From the NCBI GenBank assembly GCA_019694455.1, contig JAIBBY010000001.1:62001-126000 (forward strand): a DNA stretch of 64,000 nt. The letters are read 5' to 3'. This DNA is from Pirellulales bacterium (GTDB taxonomy: Bacteria > Planctomycetota > Planctomycetia > Pirellulales > JAEUIK01). Of this stretch, positions 1-8,937 are shown piece by piece. Below the pieces are notes generated by a model that worked only from the letters and a program-made list of their open reading frames with translations, did no database searches and was not told the origin of the DNA. The translations under genes and the position numbers were made by a program. How positions within the stretch are numbered: position 1 is the first letter of the stretch; each line of letters opens with the position of its first letter.

Positions 1-1
1 C

Positions 2-1357
2 TACGTGAGCTTTGAGAACGAGGAGCAAGGCAAGCGCATCGAGATCAACACCTCGCAGCTCGATCAAAGCAAAGTGCAGGAGGCGCTCGTACAGATCTTT
101 GGCGACAAGTTGGCGACTCAGCATGTGAAGGCGTCGGAGGTGCGAGCGATCGAGGGCGTCGCGCCGGAGATTCCGGCCACTGCGCCTGCAAAGGCCGACG
201 AGAAACAACAGTCCAGCGCGACGCATCCTGAGCAATCGTTGGCGGCGGAGATGGCCAACTATTGGCAGCGGCGCTCGGCGCAGCGGGTGTCGGTCGCACT
301 GGAACTGGCACAGGCTAACCCAGCCACCCAGACGCCTGCCGCCACAACAAGCCCACCTGCGCCTTCAGCGCCCGCAACGCCGGTTGTCCCCCCCTTAGAC
401 GGCGCGCTAAACCTGGGCCAAACCCCGGTCACGGGCGCGATTGAGAGCGTGTTTGCCGGCGGCACCCAAGCCAAGCTCACGTTTGCCGACGCCACATCGT
501 ACGAGACGCTGCGTGATCAGCTTGAGTCGCTGTTCGCTAATACGCCCGAGTCGGGACTGCGGTTGGAGTTGTTCAACCTGCAGAACGATCGGCGCAGCAG
601 TGGTCAGACCACCGAGTGGGAGCTAAAGATCGCGGCGCCCGCCGACGCGGCGCAGCGCGGCGGACAGGCTGAACGCATCACGCAGGCAGTTGCCAAGCTC
701 GATCAGCAATTGGCGTCACGGCCGCACTTTCCGTCGCTGGTGTCGTTTGGCGCCAAGGTGGCGGGAAGCACGCAAGAGCAAGCGATCTACGCCATGATCG
801 CCAGCTTACTGTTGATTGTGGTTTATATTTGGCTGCGATTTCAGAAGGCGATCTTCGGCATTGCCGCGGTCGTGGCGCTGATCCACGACGTGTTGGTGAC
901 ACTTGGCGCCTTAGCGCTTAGCTCGTATCTGGCGCCATCCATGGGCTTCTTGCTGGTCGATCCGTTCAAAATCGATCTGCCGATCATCGCGGCGTTTTTG
1001 ACGCTGATTGGCTACTCGCTCAACGACACCATCGTGATTTTTGATCGCATTCGCGAGGTGCGCGGCAAGAGTCCCGACATCACGGCGGAGATTGTGAATC
1101 TGAGCGTCAATCAAACGCTCAGCCGCACCATCTTGACCGCGCTGACCGTGTTCATGACCGTGTTCATCCTCTACATCTGGGGAGGTCAAGGCATTCACGG
1201 CTTCGCGTTTGCGCTGTTGATTGGTTGCATCGCGGGCACCTACAGCACGGTGTACATTGCCTCGCCAGTGTTGCTCTGGCTGTACGAGTGGCAGAAGCGG
1301 CGCAGCGCCGCTACTAGCGGCGCGGGTGTCGGCCGATTGCAGCGCGCCGCCAGCTAG
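2..1357 (+). CDS. secDF: SecD-SecF fusion protein translocase subunit, C-terminal (SecF) part, 5' truncated
   Basis: Membrane subunit of the SecYEG-SecDF translocase, which uses the proton gradient to pull exported proteins to the outside. The reading frame is open to the first bases of the window (a Tyr codon precedes the apparent GTG), so the gene starts upstream and only the C-terminal ~450 residues are seen. Visible residues begin with a soluble P1-like stretch, then an Ala/Pro/Thr-rich linker (about 100-135), another soluble stretch, and five hydrophobic segments from about residue 258. The SecF signature GYSLNDTIVIFDRIRE is intact. Planctomycetes commonly fuse SecD and SecF; the fusion here is inferred because SecF alone would start nearer its first membrane helix. 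Confidence 0.9.
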   Translation, partial: YVSFENEEQGKRIEINTSQLDQSKVQEALVQIFGDKLATQHVKASEVRAIEGVAPEIPATAPAKADEKQQSSATHPEQSLAAEMANYWQRRSAQRVSVALELAQANPATQTPAATTSPPAPSAPATPVVPPLDGALNLGQTPVTGAIESVFAGGTQAKLTFADATSYETLRDQLESLFANTPESGLRLELFNLQNDRRSSGQTTEWELKIAAPADAAQRGGQAERITQAVAKLDQQLASRPHFPSLVSFGAKVAGSTQEQAIYAMIASLLLIVVYIWLRFQKAIFGIAAVVALIHDVLVTLGALALSSYLAPSMGFLLVDPFKIDLPIIAAFLTLIGYSLNDTIVIFDRIREVRGKSPDITAEIVNLSVNQTLSRTILTALTVFMTVFILYIWGGQGIHGFAFALLIGCIAGTYSTVYIASPVLLWLYEWQKRRSAATSGAGVGRLQRAAS

Positions 1358-1616
1358 CGGCCGATCCATTTCGATCCGCGTGACACGGGCGTAATCGGCG
1401 CCAAGCGAGTGCGTTGCGCAACGGCATGACGATTGTCACGGTCGCTAAGACTGGCGCGAGCGCTCTAGTTTGCCCACATGTGAGGCATTGCCAGGCTGCG
1501 GACAAATTGCTGATTGCCGCAGCCGAAACGTGGTGAACTTTCGGGACCGCTGGCCGATAGAAAGATGGTGGCGCGCTCCGCGCCGCGGCCGTCGCAATGG
1601 AAAGGTGAGGTCGCCA

Positions 1617-2273
1617 ATGCAATCGAACCAGCGAGTGGTGGTGGCCGCGCTTGTCTTGGCTGCGGGCGTGGGTGGGGCGCTATGGTTCCGACGTCCGGCG
1701 CCAATCAGTGGTCCCGATTCGGCAAGTCAGCGTGGAGCGAACGCAGAGACTCCCATTGCGTCGAGCGGTCCGCCCGCGACACCGCAACTGCTGGGGCGGA
1801 TCGACCCTGTCGATCCCCATGCGGAGGGCGCCGTCGACTTGCGCCCCAACTCCAACGATCCAGAGATGCAGGCCGATCGAGGCAAGATCGCGAATCAATT
1901 GCCCGCCGAACCGCCATGGAACAGCGGCGACGATCATGGGTCGATCGCGGCTCGCATGGCGAGCAACCGGATTGAAGGAATGACAAGCGAGGCGCCCGGC
2001 GGCGCGCAGGCAGCGCCCCCGCGCACGCACAAGATCGGCGACGGCGACACGCTGGCCAAGTTGGCGCGCCGCTACCTGGGGAGCGAAGATCGGCGACTGG
2101 AGATCTACGAAGCCAATCGCGAAGTGCTCACAAGCCCGGACGTGCTGCCGATTGGCGTGGAACTGAAGATTCCGGATCTGCATGTTCCGACTTTTGAGCC
2201 GGGGCCAATGGTGGAGATTTCGGCCGACGAGTTGCGGGCGGCGCGTGAACGAGCAAGTGGCGCGGCGCATTAA
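1617..2273 (+). CDS. LysM domain-containing membrane-anchored protein
   Basis: A 218-residue protein with one N-terminal hydrophobic segment (residues 6-23, VVVAALVLAAGVGGALWF), a low-complexity Pro/Ala/Asp-rich middle and a C-terminal LysM domain at about 135-187 (THKIGDGDTLAKLARRYLG, then NREVL and LPIGVELKIP). LysM binds N-acetylglucosamine in peptidoglycan, so an envelope-facing anchor is likely. I chose the ATG at 1617 because AAAGGTGAGG lies directly upstream and the hydrophobic segment follows at once; the frame stays open further upstream but that extension looks non-coding. The substrate and partner are not evident. Confidence 0.85.
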   Translation: MQSNQRVVVAALVLAAGVGGALWFRRPAPISGPDSASQRGANAETPIASSGPPATPQLLGRIDPVDPHAEGAVDLRPNSNDPEMQADRGKIANQLPAEPPWNSGDDHGSIAARMASNRIEGMTSEAPGGAQAAPPRTHKIGDGDTLAKLARRYLGSEDRRLEIYEANREVLTSPDVLPIGVELKIPDLHVPTFEPGPMVEISADELRAARERASGAAH

Positions 2274-2324
2274 CCTGACAGCGCTCGTCGGCCAGCCGGT
2301 CGTCTGAACGCGCCCGCGAGCCGT

Positions 2325-3311
2325 TTAGAGCGGACTTTTCCGTTCTTTCCACGGCAAATCAGGCTCAACTAGCTGCAACTCGAAAAACCTCGCGATGCGC
2401 TCTTCGAGCCCCAGTTTCTTGCCAAGCATCTTGGCGCCGTGCAGGCTGGTGTCGTAGCCGACGTCGAAAAAGAGTTTGTCTTGTTGGTTCGCCGCCGGTT
2501 CGTCCGATCCGCCGTTGAGATAGGAGCGGCGCACCAGGTTGTAAATGCTGCGGGCATCGCGGAGGCCATCGGAATCTGAGGCGCCGGCGATAATCTGCAA
2601 GGCGATCTGTCCACGCAGCGGTGGCTGCGTCAGCCAGCGAGAATCGAGCGTTTTGAAGTGCGACATCGGGGAGAGGAGGGCCAACGCCCGCACGTCGCGA
2701 CCTTGCTTGATCGTTGGCAGACTGTCGGCGATCCAATCTTGATAGGCCCACTCGATCGCCACCAGCGCGCCCATCTCGGCGCCGACGATGCCCAGCCGTT
2801 CGATGTTGAGTTCGCCCGCGTTATTGTGCCGAATGAGCAATCGTTTGACGGCCTCGACATCGCGCTGTGCCATGGCGGCAAAGTCATGTGGTCGCAGACG
2901 ATTGTCGCTGAGGCGCACCATTTCTCCGGTGGGCAACTCCTGCTGCGTGCTTTCGCCGTGACCGCGCAGGTCGGGGACAATCACGGCGAAATCCTTTTCA
3001 CGCTGCAAGTACAAGGCGAACTCGCGAAAGTCGTTGCGATTGCCATGCAAAGCGTGCAGCAGAATCAGGGGCGCCGCCTCTTCACCGACGGTGCTGGCGT
3101 ACCAGGTGGCCCGCAGCGCAACGCCGTCCTTGGTCTCGATTTCGACGTCGCGCGGCTCAAGGGGCGGCGGCTTGGCATCGCTGGCTGGCTGCTGGGCGTG
3201 AGCGCTGCCAACGATCAACGTGACGAGCAGAGCTGTCAACGCGCGGGCAAGCGGCGTCGGTCGGTGGCGTTTCCAACCTGTCGGATACGGCGCCATGGCG
3301 CGCGAGTTCAT
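2325..3311 (-). CDS. Exported alpha/beta-hydrolase-fold protein lacking the nucleophilic Ser
   Basis: A 328-residue protein with a signal peptide (charged WKRHR, hydrophobic core LTALLVTLIVG, AHA|QQ cleavage). The alpha/beta hydrolase fold shows in LILLHALHGNRNDF (oxyanion region), VIVPDLRGHGES and the nucleophile-elbow strand. At the elbow, where GxSxG is expected, the sequence is G-A-E-M-G with Glu179 in place of Ser. Later candidates for acid and base are present (GASDSDG; SLHGAKM). Either the protein is a non-catalytic binding or structural protein, or Glu acts as the nucleophile; the sequence cannot decide. The start chosen gives a normal signal peptide; the frame is open up to 3413. It is divergent from the dehydrogenase-like gene at 3497. 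Confidence 0.8.
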   Translation of the reverse strand: MNSRAMAPYPTGWKRHRPTPLARALTALLVTLIVGSAHAQQPASDAKPPPLEPRDVEIETKDGVALRATWYASTVGEEAAPLILLHALHGNRNDFREFALYLQREKDFAVIVPDLRGHGESTQQELPTGEMVRLSDNRLRPHDFAAMAQRDVEAVKRLLIRHNNAGELNIERLGIVGAEMGALVAIEWAYQDWIADSLPTIKQGRDVRALALLSPMSHFKTLDSRWLTQPPLRGQIALQIIAGASDSDGLRDARSIYNLVRRSYLNGGSDEPAANQQDKLFFDVGYDTSLHGAKMLGKKLGLEERIARFFELQLVEPDLPWKERKSPL

Positions 3312-3496
3312 CGGATTGCCTGCTGGCGTGTCGATTCGCACGGGGCCCATGCCGCCATCGTAATCTGACGACGAAGCAAGGGTCAACGCGTGCGCCGAAT
3401 CGCTATCGGCCACGACTGAAAATGCTACATTTTACGAGAGCACGCGCGCCTGCGGCGCGCCAAACGCCGGGCCAGACGAGAAAGGACTCATTCGCC

Positions 3497-4567
3497 GTGA
3501 AATACACGATTACCGAATTGCTGGGAGACGGAATTGGGCCAGAGCTTGCGGCGGCGGTGCGCATTGTCGTCGCGCGGCTGCCGATTGAGATCGAGTTTGA
3601 ATCGGTTGATTTGAGCTTGAAGAACCGGGAGACGCGTGGCCCGGCGCTCTATGAGCAAGCGTTCGACGCGATGAACCGCAATCGCTTCTCGATCAAATAT
3701 CCCACCGTGACGGCCAAGGAGAGCCCCAACGCGATTCTGCGGAAGCTCTGCAACTTTTCGGTGATTCACCGACCCGTGTCGACGATTCCGGGGGTGGCCA
3801 CCAACTTCAAGCAGGAGTTGGGGCTCAACATCATTCGCGTGGCGCGTGGCGGCACATACGATGATCCTGGGAGGTTGATCGGCACGGAAGCGGCCGTGAG
3901 CCTGCGGATTGTGGAGCGACAACCGTGCTGGGAGGCGGCGCGGTACGCCTTCATGCTTGCGCGGCGGTCGGGGCGCACAGTGACCAGCGCCTCGAAACAC
4001 ACAATTCAGGCGGGCACCGACGGCCTGTTTGAAACGGTGGTGCATGGAGTGGCCGCCGAGTTCCCTGACGTGCTCCACCAGGAGGAATTGTTCGACGCGC
4101 TGTTGGCGAAGATCATCATGCACCCCGATCGTTACTCGGTAGTGTTGGTGCTCAACGAGTACGGCGACTTTTTGAGCGATATGGCCTGCGGATTGGCGGG
4201 CTCGATGGGCATTGGCGCAAGCGCCAGTCTGAGCTTCACGCCAGAGGGGACCGTGCATCTGGCGATGTTCGACCCGGCCGGCGGGACGGCGCCCGATATT
4301 GCGGGCAAGAACATCGCGAATCCGACGGCGATCTTTTTGGCGGTGTCGATGTTGTTGTTCGAGATCGGCCAGCGCGAATTGGGCGCCTGCCTCAAGAGCA
4401 CCGTCATCGATCTCTTGCGCGACGGGGTGCGAACCCGCGACCTGGCGGGCGACTTAGGCACGATGCAGTTTAGCGAGCGCGTGGCGGCGGAACTGGGCAG
4501 CCGGGTGAAGTCGCTAGCGGACTGCGCCGCGACCGAGGGAAAGTCCGGCACGACGGCGCCGATCTAG
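3497..4567 (+). CDS. Isocitrate/isopropylmalate dehydrogenase family protein (divergent)
   Basis: A 356-residue member of the beta-decarboxylating dehydrogenase family, which oxidises 2R,3S-malate-type substrates with NAD(P). The N-terminal ELLGDGIGPEL motif, the RPVSTIPGV strand, the catalytic-type Lys in SASKHTIQAGTDGLF, the metal-binding NEYGDFLSD and the C-terminal GGTAPDIAGKNIANP are recognisable. Two usual signatures are altered: the RENxEGxY loop reads RVARGGTY, and the HG(T/S)AP cofactor loop has Gly for His. The true substrate is therefore uncertain. The GTG at 3497 is preceded by GAGAAAGGA, a good ribosome-binding site; an upstream ATG (3422) in frame gives an unlikely basic N-terminus. 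Confidence 0.82.
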   Translation: MKYTITELLGDGIGPELAAAVRIVVARLPIEIEFESVDLSLKNRETRGPALYEQAFDAMNRNRFSIKYPTVTAKESPNAILRKLCNFSVIHRPVSTIPGVATNFKQELGLNIIRVARGGTYDDPGRLIGTEAAVSLRIVERQPCWEAARYAFMLARRSGRTVTSASKHTIQAGTDGLFETVVHGVAAEFPDVLHQEELFDALLAKIIMHPDRYSVVLVLNEYGDFLSDMACGLAGSMGIGASASLSFTPEGTVHLAMFDPAGGTAPDIAGKNIANPTAIFLAVSMLLFEIGQRELGACLKSTVIDLLRDGVRTRDLAGDLGTMQFSERVAAELGSRVKSLADCAATEGKSGTTAPI

Positions 4568-4578
4568 CGGCTGCGAGA

Positions 4579-5229
4579 CTAGAGCGCGTCGGCGTCGCGC
4601 GCGTAAGCATCGTAGGCGTCGTGCGGGTAGAAGAGCGCGCCGATCTCGCCAGCTAGCACCGCGAGATACTGCTGGCGGAACTCGGGCTCTCGCTTTTCGC
4701 TGGTGAGGACGGCGGAATTGGGGGGCCAGAGCAATTGCGGCGGCGTCTTCTTGAATACGACGTCTCCCCCGTTTTCGATGTCGATCACCTGCACGGTGTA
4801 GTCGGCGCTGCCTTGATAGAGCGTTTGTCCCTTGTAGAGACTGAAGTGCTCCAGGTCGATGTCGACGACCATTTGCGCTTCGAGTCCCTTGCCGATTTCG
4901 CGGGGATCATCCCAGGAGTTTTCGTCGCACCAGTTCTCCACGTCGCTGGCGCTGACCATCTCAACCTTGCTGATTCGTTGCTCCAAGAGCCGGCTTACCT
5001 CGTGCGTCAACTCGCGCGCAATGTTGGCGTTGCCAAAGGTCAGCGAGGCGGGGGTGCGACAGACGACCACCACCTTTTTCTCTTTGAGGTCCTTGTACTC
5101 GGCGGGCACATTGGTGCCCTTGATGATGTAGGCGAGGCCAGCCAACGTATTCACGCAGCCAGCGGCAGGAACCAAGCAGGCGATGAGCACCAGCGCCGCA
5201 CAAGTCAGGCTTCGACGCGAACGAATCAT
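4579..5229 (-). CDS. Putative lipoprotein, planctomycete hypothetical
   Basis: A 216-residue protein with a lipoprotein signal peptide: basic start MIRSRRS, hydrophobic core and a lipobox VPAAGC with Cys25. The mature part contains KKVVVVCRTPASLTFGNANIARELTHEVSRLLEQ, which resembles proteins that form an alpha/beta domain for outer-membrane or periplasmic assembly, but I do not recognise a named family. No catalytic motif is evident. A TTG five codons upstream (5244) is an alternative start. It lies downstream of the DUF2752 gene on the same strand. Confidence 0.75.
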   Translation of the reverse strand: MIRSRRSLTCAALVLIACLVPAAGCVNTLAGLAYIIKGTNVPAEYKDLKEKKVVVVCRTPASLTFGNANIARELTHEVSRLLEQRISKVEMVSASDVENWCDENSWDDPREIGKGLEAQMVVDIDLEHFSLYKGQTLYQGSADYTVQVIDIENGGDVVFKKTPPQLLWPPNSAVLTSEKREPEFRQQYLAVLAGEIGALFYPHDAYDAYARDADAL

Positions 5230-5311
5230 CCGTGAATCTCGCAAAGGACATCCGCGCGTCCTGCGCGAACGAAACGGTGTAGCAACAAGGCTTCTGGACT
5301 GTGGTCGTGTG

Positions 5312-5803
5312 TTACCGCAACGTCAGCCGCAGCGCCCAATCGACCAGCACCACGCCGACCAGGGCGAACGCGGAGAATATCAAAGTGCGCTCGCGCGGCA
5401 AGGGAACTATCCATCGCCCCAGAGCGGCCGTAGGAAACGCCCACAGTACGGCCAGAGCGGCGAGTGCGGCCAAAATTGTGCCACCAACATTGCTGCGCAG
5501 CGCCGCCAGCCAATGCCCACGCACGAAATGCGCGAAGGCCGTGGTCATTCCGCACGACGGACACGGCATGTTCCATAGAGCGACAAACGTGCAAGGGGGC
5601 AACCCCAGTTGTCGATGCGTGCCAAAACCAAGCGGACTCGGATCGAGACAGGCAGCCACTACCAGAATGGCGGCGGCGCCGATCCCAACAACAACCAATC
5701 CCAGGCGTTCTTCGCGGGAAAGTCGGCCAGACGTGGCTACGGGCTGGGTCGTGGACAAAGGCAACTCGGGCGGGAGGGTACTCAAAGCGCCGGCAAGCAG
5801 CAA
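5312..5803 (-). CDS. DUF2752 domain-containing membrane protein
   Basis: A protein of up to 163 residues with three hydrophobic segments (about 34-53, 105-123, 142-160). Between the first two is the DUF2752 hallmark PCPSCGMTTAFAHFVRGHWLAAL followed by SNVGG, i.e. CPxCGxT and the conserved Asn. The molecular function of DUF2752 is not established. The start is uncertain: TTG codons at 5803 and 5782 are both possible and no strong ribosome-binding site separates them. Same strand as ymdB and the lipoprotein gene, with an 81-bp gap to ymdB. Confidence 0.8.
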   Translation of the reverse strand: MLLAGALSTLPPELPLSTTQPVATSGRLSREERLGLVVVGIGAAAILVVAACLDPSPLGFGTHRQLGLPPCTFVALWNMPCPSCGMTTAFAHFVRGHWLAALRSNVGGTILAALAALAVLWAFPTAALGRWIVPLPRERTLIFSAFALVGVVLVDWALRLTLR

Positions 5804-5884
5804 GAGCGATTGCCGACGTCTGCCAGCACCATCAGTTTACGCGATAGCAGTGGCGGCAGGCCACCACGGACGCTGCATGCGCCG

Positions 5885-6721
5885 TCAGAGCACCACGGGG
5901 CCCGCTTTTCGCTGGAGCGATTCAGCAAGCGAGCGGGCCTCGTTTTCGTCGATCCGCACGCGGCGAATCGAGAGCGCACGGCCCGTTTGTGGATCGACAT
6001 CGACCATGGCGCCGCAAAGCCGGACGTCGCCGGTGGCGACATCGAAGTGCGTGGGGTTGAAGGTGATGGTGGTTTCCAGGACGCGATCGACGCGGCGGCC
6101 GAGAACGCTGTCATAGGGGCCAGTCATTCCGACATCGCACTGAAACGCCGCCCCGCCAGGCAGCACGCACTCGTCGGCGGTGGGCACATGCGTATGCGTG
6201 CCGAGCACCGCGCTGACGCGGCCATCGAGATAGCGGGCCAGCAATTGCTTGTCGCTGGTGGCTTCGGCATGGAAATCGACCACGATCACCTTGATGTCGG
6301 CGGGCAACTGGCTGAGCACTCGGTCGGCCGCGGCCCAGGGACAATCGACTGGCCGCATAAAGACCCGGCCCATCAGGCTCACGACGCCGACTCGCACGCC
6401 GTTTTTGGCGGTGAGGATCATCGAGTCCTTGCCCGGCGCCTGGGGTGGATAGTTGGCGGGTTTGACGATGTTCTCTTCCGACTCGAGTGTGCCGATAATC
6501 TCGTTCCGCTTGTAGATGTGATCGCCGAGCGTGATGCCATCGACTCCAGCGGAAATCAGCTCTTCGTAAATTGCCGGTGTCAAACCCGTGCCAGCGGCGG
6601 CGTTTTCGGCGTTGGCGATCACCAGATCGAGCGACTCGCGTTGAATTAACCCCGGAAGCGCGCGGACCACAATTTGCCGCCCGGGCTTACCTACGATGTC
6701 GCCGATCAGAAGTATTCGCAA
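5885..6721 (-). CDS. ymdB: YmdB family metallophosphoesterase (TIGR00282)
   Basis: A 278-residue calcineurin-like phosphoesterase. The metal-binding motifs are visible: GDIVGKPGR near the N-terminus, NAENAAAGTGLT (GNHE-equivalent NAEN), TLGDHIYKR, VDFHAEATSDK and GTHTHVPTAD. Bacillus YmdB is a 2',3'-cyclic-nucleotide phosphodiesterase and is encoded next to RNase Y, as it is here, 69 bp downstream of rny on the same strand, so the two are probably co-transcribed. The TTG at 6721 follows GAGG with a 5-base spacer. Full length for the family. Confidence 0.93.
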   Translation of the reverse strand: MRILLIGDIVGKPGRQIVVRALPGLIQRESLDLVIANAENAAAGTGLTPAIYEELISAGVDGITLGDHIYKRNEIIGTLESEENIVKPANYPPQAPGKDSMILTAKNGVRVGVVSLMGRVFMRPVDCPWAAADRVLSQLPADIKVIVVDFHAEATSDKQLLARYLDGRVSAVLGTHTHVPTADECVLPGGAAFQCDVGMTGPYDSVLGRRVDRVLETTITFNPTHFDVATGDVRLCGAMVDVDPQTGRALSIRRVRIDENEARSLAESLQRKAGPVVL

Positions 6722-6790
6722 CGCAACCTCAATCGCGCGTCGGCCAAACCAGGCGACGCTTGGTTGGAGCAGAGGGGGTTTATTTGCGAG

Positions 6791-8344
6791 TTACCGAGCA
6801 ATCTCCATGGCACGGGTTTCACGCAACACAGTCACTTTGATTTCACCCGGATAGGTCAGTTGGTCTTCGCATGCGCGGGCGATGTCGTAGCAGATTTTGG
6901 CGGCGGTCTCGTCGGTGGTGTCGCGTGAGCGGACTAGCACCCGCAACTCGCGCCCCGCCTGAATGGCATGCGCCTGTTCGACCCCTGGGAAATTATTGGC
7001 GATACCTTCCAACTCTTCCATCCGCTTGATGTAGCGTTCGAGCGTTTCGCGACGAGCCCCGGGGCGGCCGGCGCTGCAGGCGTCGGCCGCCGCCACAATA
7101 ACCGTGTAGGGGTACTCGATGCGAAGGTCGTCGTGATGGCCTAGCGCGGCATGCACGACCTCGGGACGCTCGCCAAATCGCTTGAGCAGATCGGCGCCAA
7201 TCTTGGGGTGCCCGCCATCGGCCTCGTGGTCGGCCGCTTTGCCAATATCGTGCAACAGACCGCAGCGGCGGGCCAGGTTGCCGTCGAGGCCGATTTCTTC
7301 GGCGATCATGCCGGCCAGAAACGCGACTTCAATGGAGTGGCGGAGAACGTTTTGGGAGTAGCTGGTGCGGAAGCGAAGGCGGCCGAGCAGATGGATGATT
7401 CGCTCATGTAGACGGGGCACATCGGCTTCTTGAGACGCCTCTTCCCCCAGTTTTTGCAGGTGGGCTTCCAGTTCTTTTTGCGTCTCGGCAACTACTTCTT
7501 CAATGCGTGAGGGATGAATGCGGCCATCGGCGATGAGCTTGTTAAGCGAAATGCGGGCCACCTCGCGGCGGACCATGTCGAAGCCGCTGACAATCACCAC
7601 GCCGGGGGTGTCGTCGATAATCACATCGACCCCGGTGGCCTTTTCAAAGGCGCGGATGTTGCGACCCTCGCGACCGATGATCCGCCCCTTCATGTCGTCG
7701 TTGGGGATATCAACCGTGCTGGTGGTGCTTTCGGCGGTGTGCGGCGCGGCGTAACGCTGGATTGCGGTAACCAAGATGTCGCGCGACTTTTGCTCGGCCT
7801 GCGTTTGAAACTGCTTCTCGTACTTCACAATCAAGGCGCCTGCCTCGCGCTGCAGCTCGGATTCGAGCTGCGACAATAATCGCTGCGTGGCCTCATCGCG
7901 CGTCAAACCGCTCAATTGGTGCAAGGTTTGTCGCTGCAGATCGAGCATGCGTTCCAGCTCGTCATTGCGGCGGGTAGTCTCCTCGATACGTTCGGCCAGC
8001 TTGCGCTGTGTGCTTTCAACCATCTTCTCCTGCTTGCGCAGGCCATCAGACTGTTGATCGAGAAGATCCTGACGCTTGTCGAGTTGGCGCTCTCGCTCGT
8101 GAAGTTCCTGCCGGTATTGCGACAGTTCGCGTTCTCCCTCGGCGCGCTGTTGAATTGCCGCTTCTTTGATGCCGAGCTCGGCCTCCTTGCGCTTCTGAGT
8201 GATATCTTGCTCAGCGGTGGCGACAATTTCCTTGGCGCGGGTTTCCGCGTCGGTCATGCGCAAGCGATCGAGCAGCTTGAGCACCACGGCGGCCAAAGCG
8301 AAGGCGATCACCGCGGTGACGATGATAATGACGGCTTGTTCCAC
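6791..8344 (-). CDS. rny: Ribonuclease Y
   Basis: A 517-residue endoribonuclease that starts mRNA decay at the inner membrane. The order is canonical: one N-terminal transmembrane helix (residues about 3-22), a long charged coiled coil (about 30-190, rich in Glu/Gln/Arg), a KH RNA-binding domain ([19 protein letters not shown], about 213-275) and an HD domain with [12 protein letters not shown] and GHHDD. The GTG start at 8344 has GGGGAG seven bases upstream. The immediate leader is unusually long and structured (see the ncRNA candidate). The gene pairs with ymdB downstream. Confidence 0.97.
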   Translation of the reverse strand: MEQAVIIIVTAVIAFALAAVVLKLLDRLRMTDAETRAKEIVATAEQDITQKRKEAELGIKEAAIQQRAEGERELSQYRQELHERERQLDKRQDLLDQQSDGLRKQEKMVESTQRKLAERIEETTRRNDELERMLDLQRQTLHQLSGLTRDEATQRLLSQLESELQREAGALIVKYEKQFQTQAEQKSRDILVTAIQRYAAPHTAESTTSTVDIPNDDMKGRIIGREGRNIRAFEKATGVDVIIDDTPGVVIVSGFDMVRREVARISLNKLIADGRIHPSRIEEVVAETQKELEAHLQKLGEEASQEADVPRLHERIIHLLGRLRFRTSYSQNVLRHSIEVAFLAGMIAEEIGLDGNLARRCGLLHDIGKAADHEADGGHPKIGADLLKRFGERPEVVHAALGHHDDLRIEYPYTVIVAAADACSAGRPGARRETLERYIKRMEELEGIANNFPGVEQAHAIQAGRELRVLVRSRDTTDETAAKICYDIARACEDQLTYPGEIKVTVLRETRAMEIAR

Positions 8345-8361
8345 AAATCGCTCCCCACGTC

Positions 8362-8588
8362 ACTGTGGCTGCGGATCGCCCTGGGTGGGCGACATGGGCC
8401 TGGACGAGGTGGAAGCCAGCGCGCTCCGGCGCCGCCGCGAAACAAGACTCGAAAAGCGACGCGACTTGGCATGCGAGGGTCGGCAGCGACCCTCGCGATA
8501 TGCATCGGTGAGGTAGAATCACGAGCTGCGTATCGAGATTACCCTCGACAACGAGGCCGTCCCCGCGCTCGGCGGCGCGGACCACAGT
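8362..8588 (-). ncRNA. Candidate structured RNA upstream of rny (6S-RNA-like or rny leader)
   Basis: On the minus strand ACTGTGG (8582-8588) can pair with CCACAGT (8362-8368), closing about 227 nt. Just inside, GCG/CGC can extend the stem after an internal loop. The apical part is a perfect 10-bp hairpin at 8473-8496 with a 4-base loop, extended by GCAT/ATGC after a 3-base bulge. A long closed rod of about 200 nt with internal loops is the general plan of 6S RNA, and 6S genes are often found just upstream of rny in other phyla (from memory). No 6S primary-sequence motif was confirmed. The alternative is a structured 5' leader of the rny mRNA. Confidence 0.35.
8473..8496. repeat. Perfect 10-bp inverted repeat with 4-base loop
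   Basis: GCGAGGGTCG (8473-8482) and its exact reverse complement (8487-8496) flank the loop GCAG. There is no T-run on either side, so it is not a standard intrinsic terminator. It would be the terminal hairpin of the RNA proposed upstream of rny. Confidence 0.8.
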
Positions 8589-8705
8589 ATTCGTTGCTCG
8601 TACCCATTCCATGCTCCCAGCGCCAGTAATACGCTGGCGTTAATGGAAGCAGGCCGAACCCAAGAACCATAGTCGAGCGCCGACGGAGGCGCCCCAATGC
8701 GTGGA

Positions 8706-8775
8706 GCAAATCCTCGCGGGCCACGGCCCATCTGCGAGGCGCGCGGTTCATCACGCGCTCCGGCAGCCGATTTGC
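8706..8775 (-). other. Possible RNA three-way junction
   Basis: The outer arms GCAAAT (8706-8711) and ATTTGC (8770-8775) are complementary. Between them lie two hairpins: CCTCGC (8712-8717) with GCGAGG (8734-8739), which also contains GGGCC/GGCCC, and GCGCG (8741-8745) with CGCGC (8754-8758). The strand of any transcript is unknown; minus is assumed because rny reads that way. It may be fortuitous in GC-rich DNA. Confidence 0.3.
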
Positions 8776-8937
8776 CCAACGAACGAGAGCGAGGAGAAAA
8801 ACCCACATGAGAACACTGGCTCTTGGAATGGCTAACTACCTACCCGATGCAAATCCCAGTCAACGAACTCGCTTCAAGTCTGTCCCGCCCCCCCGTCAGG
8901 GTTGGCCACGGACATTCAATGTATTGAGTTTGCTTTG

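Noticed and set aside
8539-8812. Minus-strand frames of 89 and 95 codons upstream of rny
   Set aside because: They overlap the hairpin-rich block in two frames at once and neither peptide has a recognisable motif or consistent composition.
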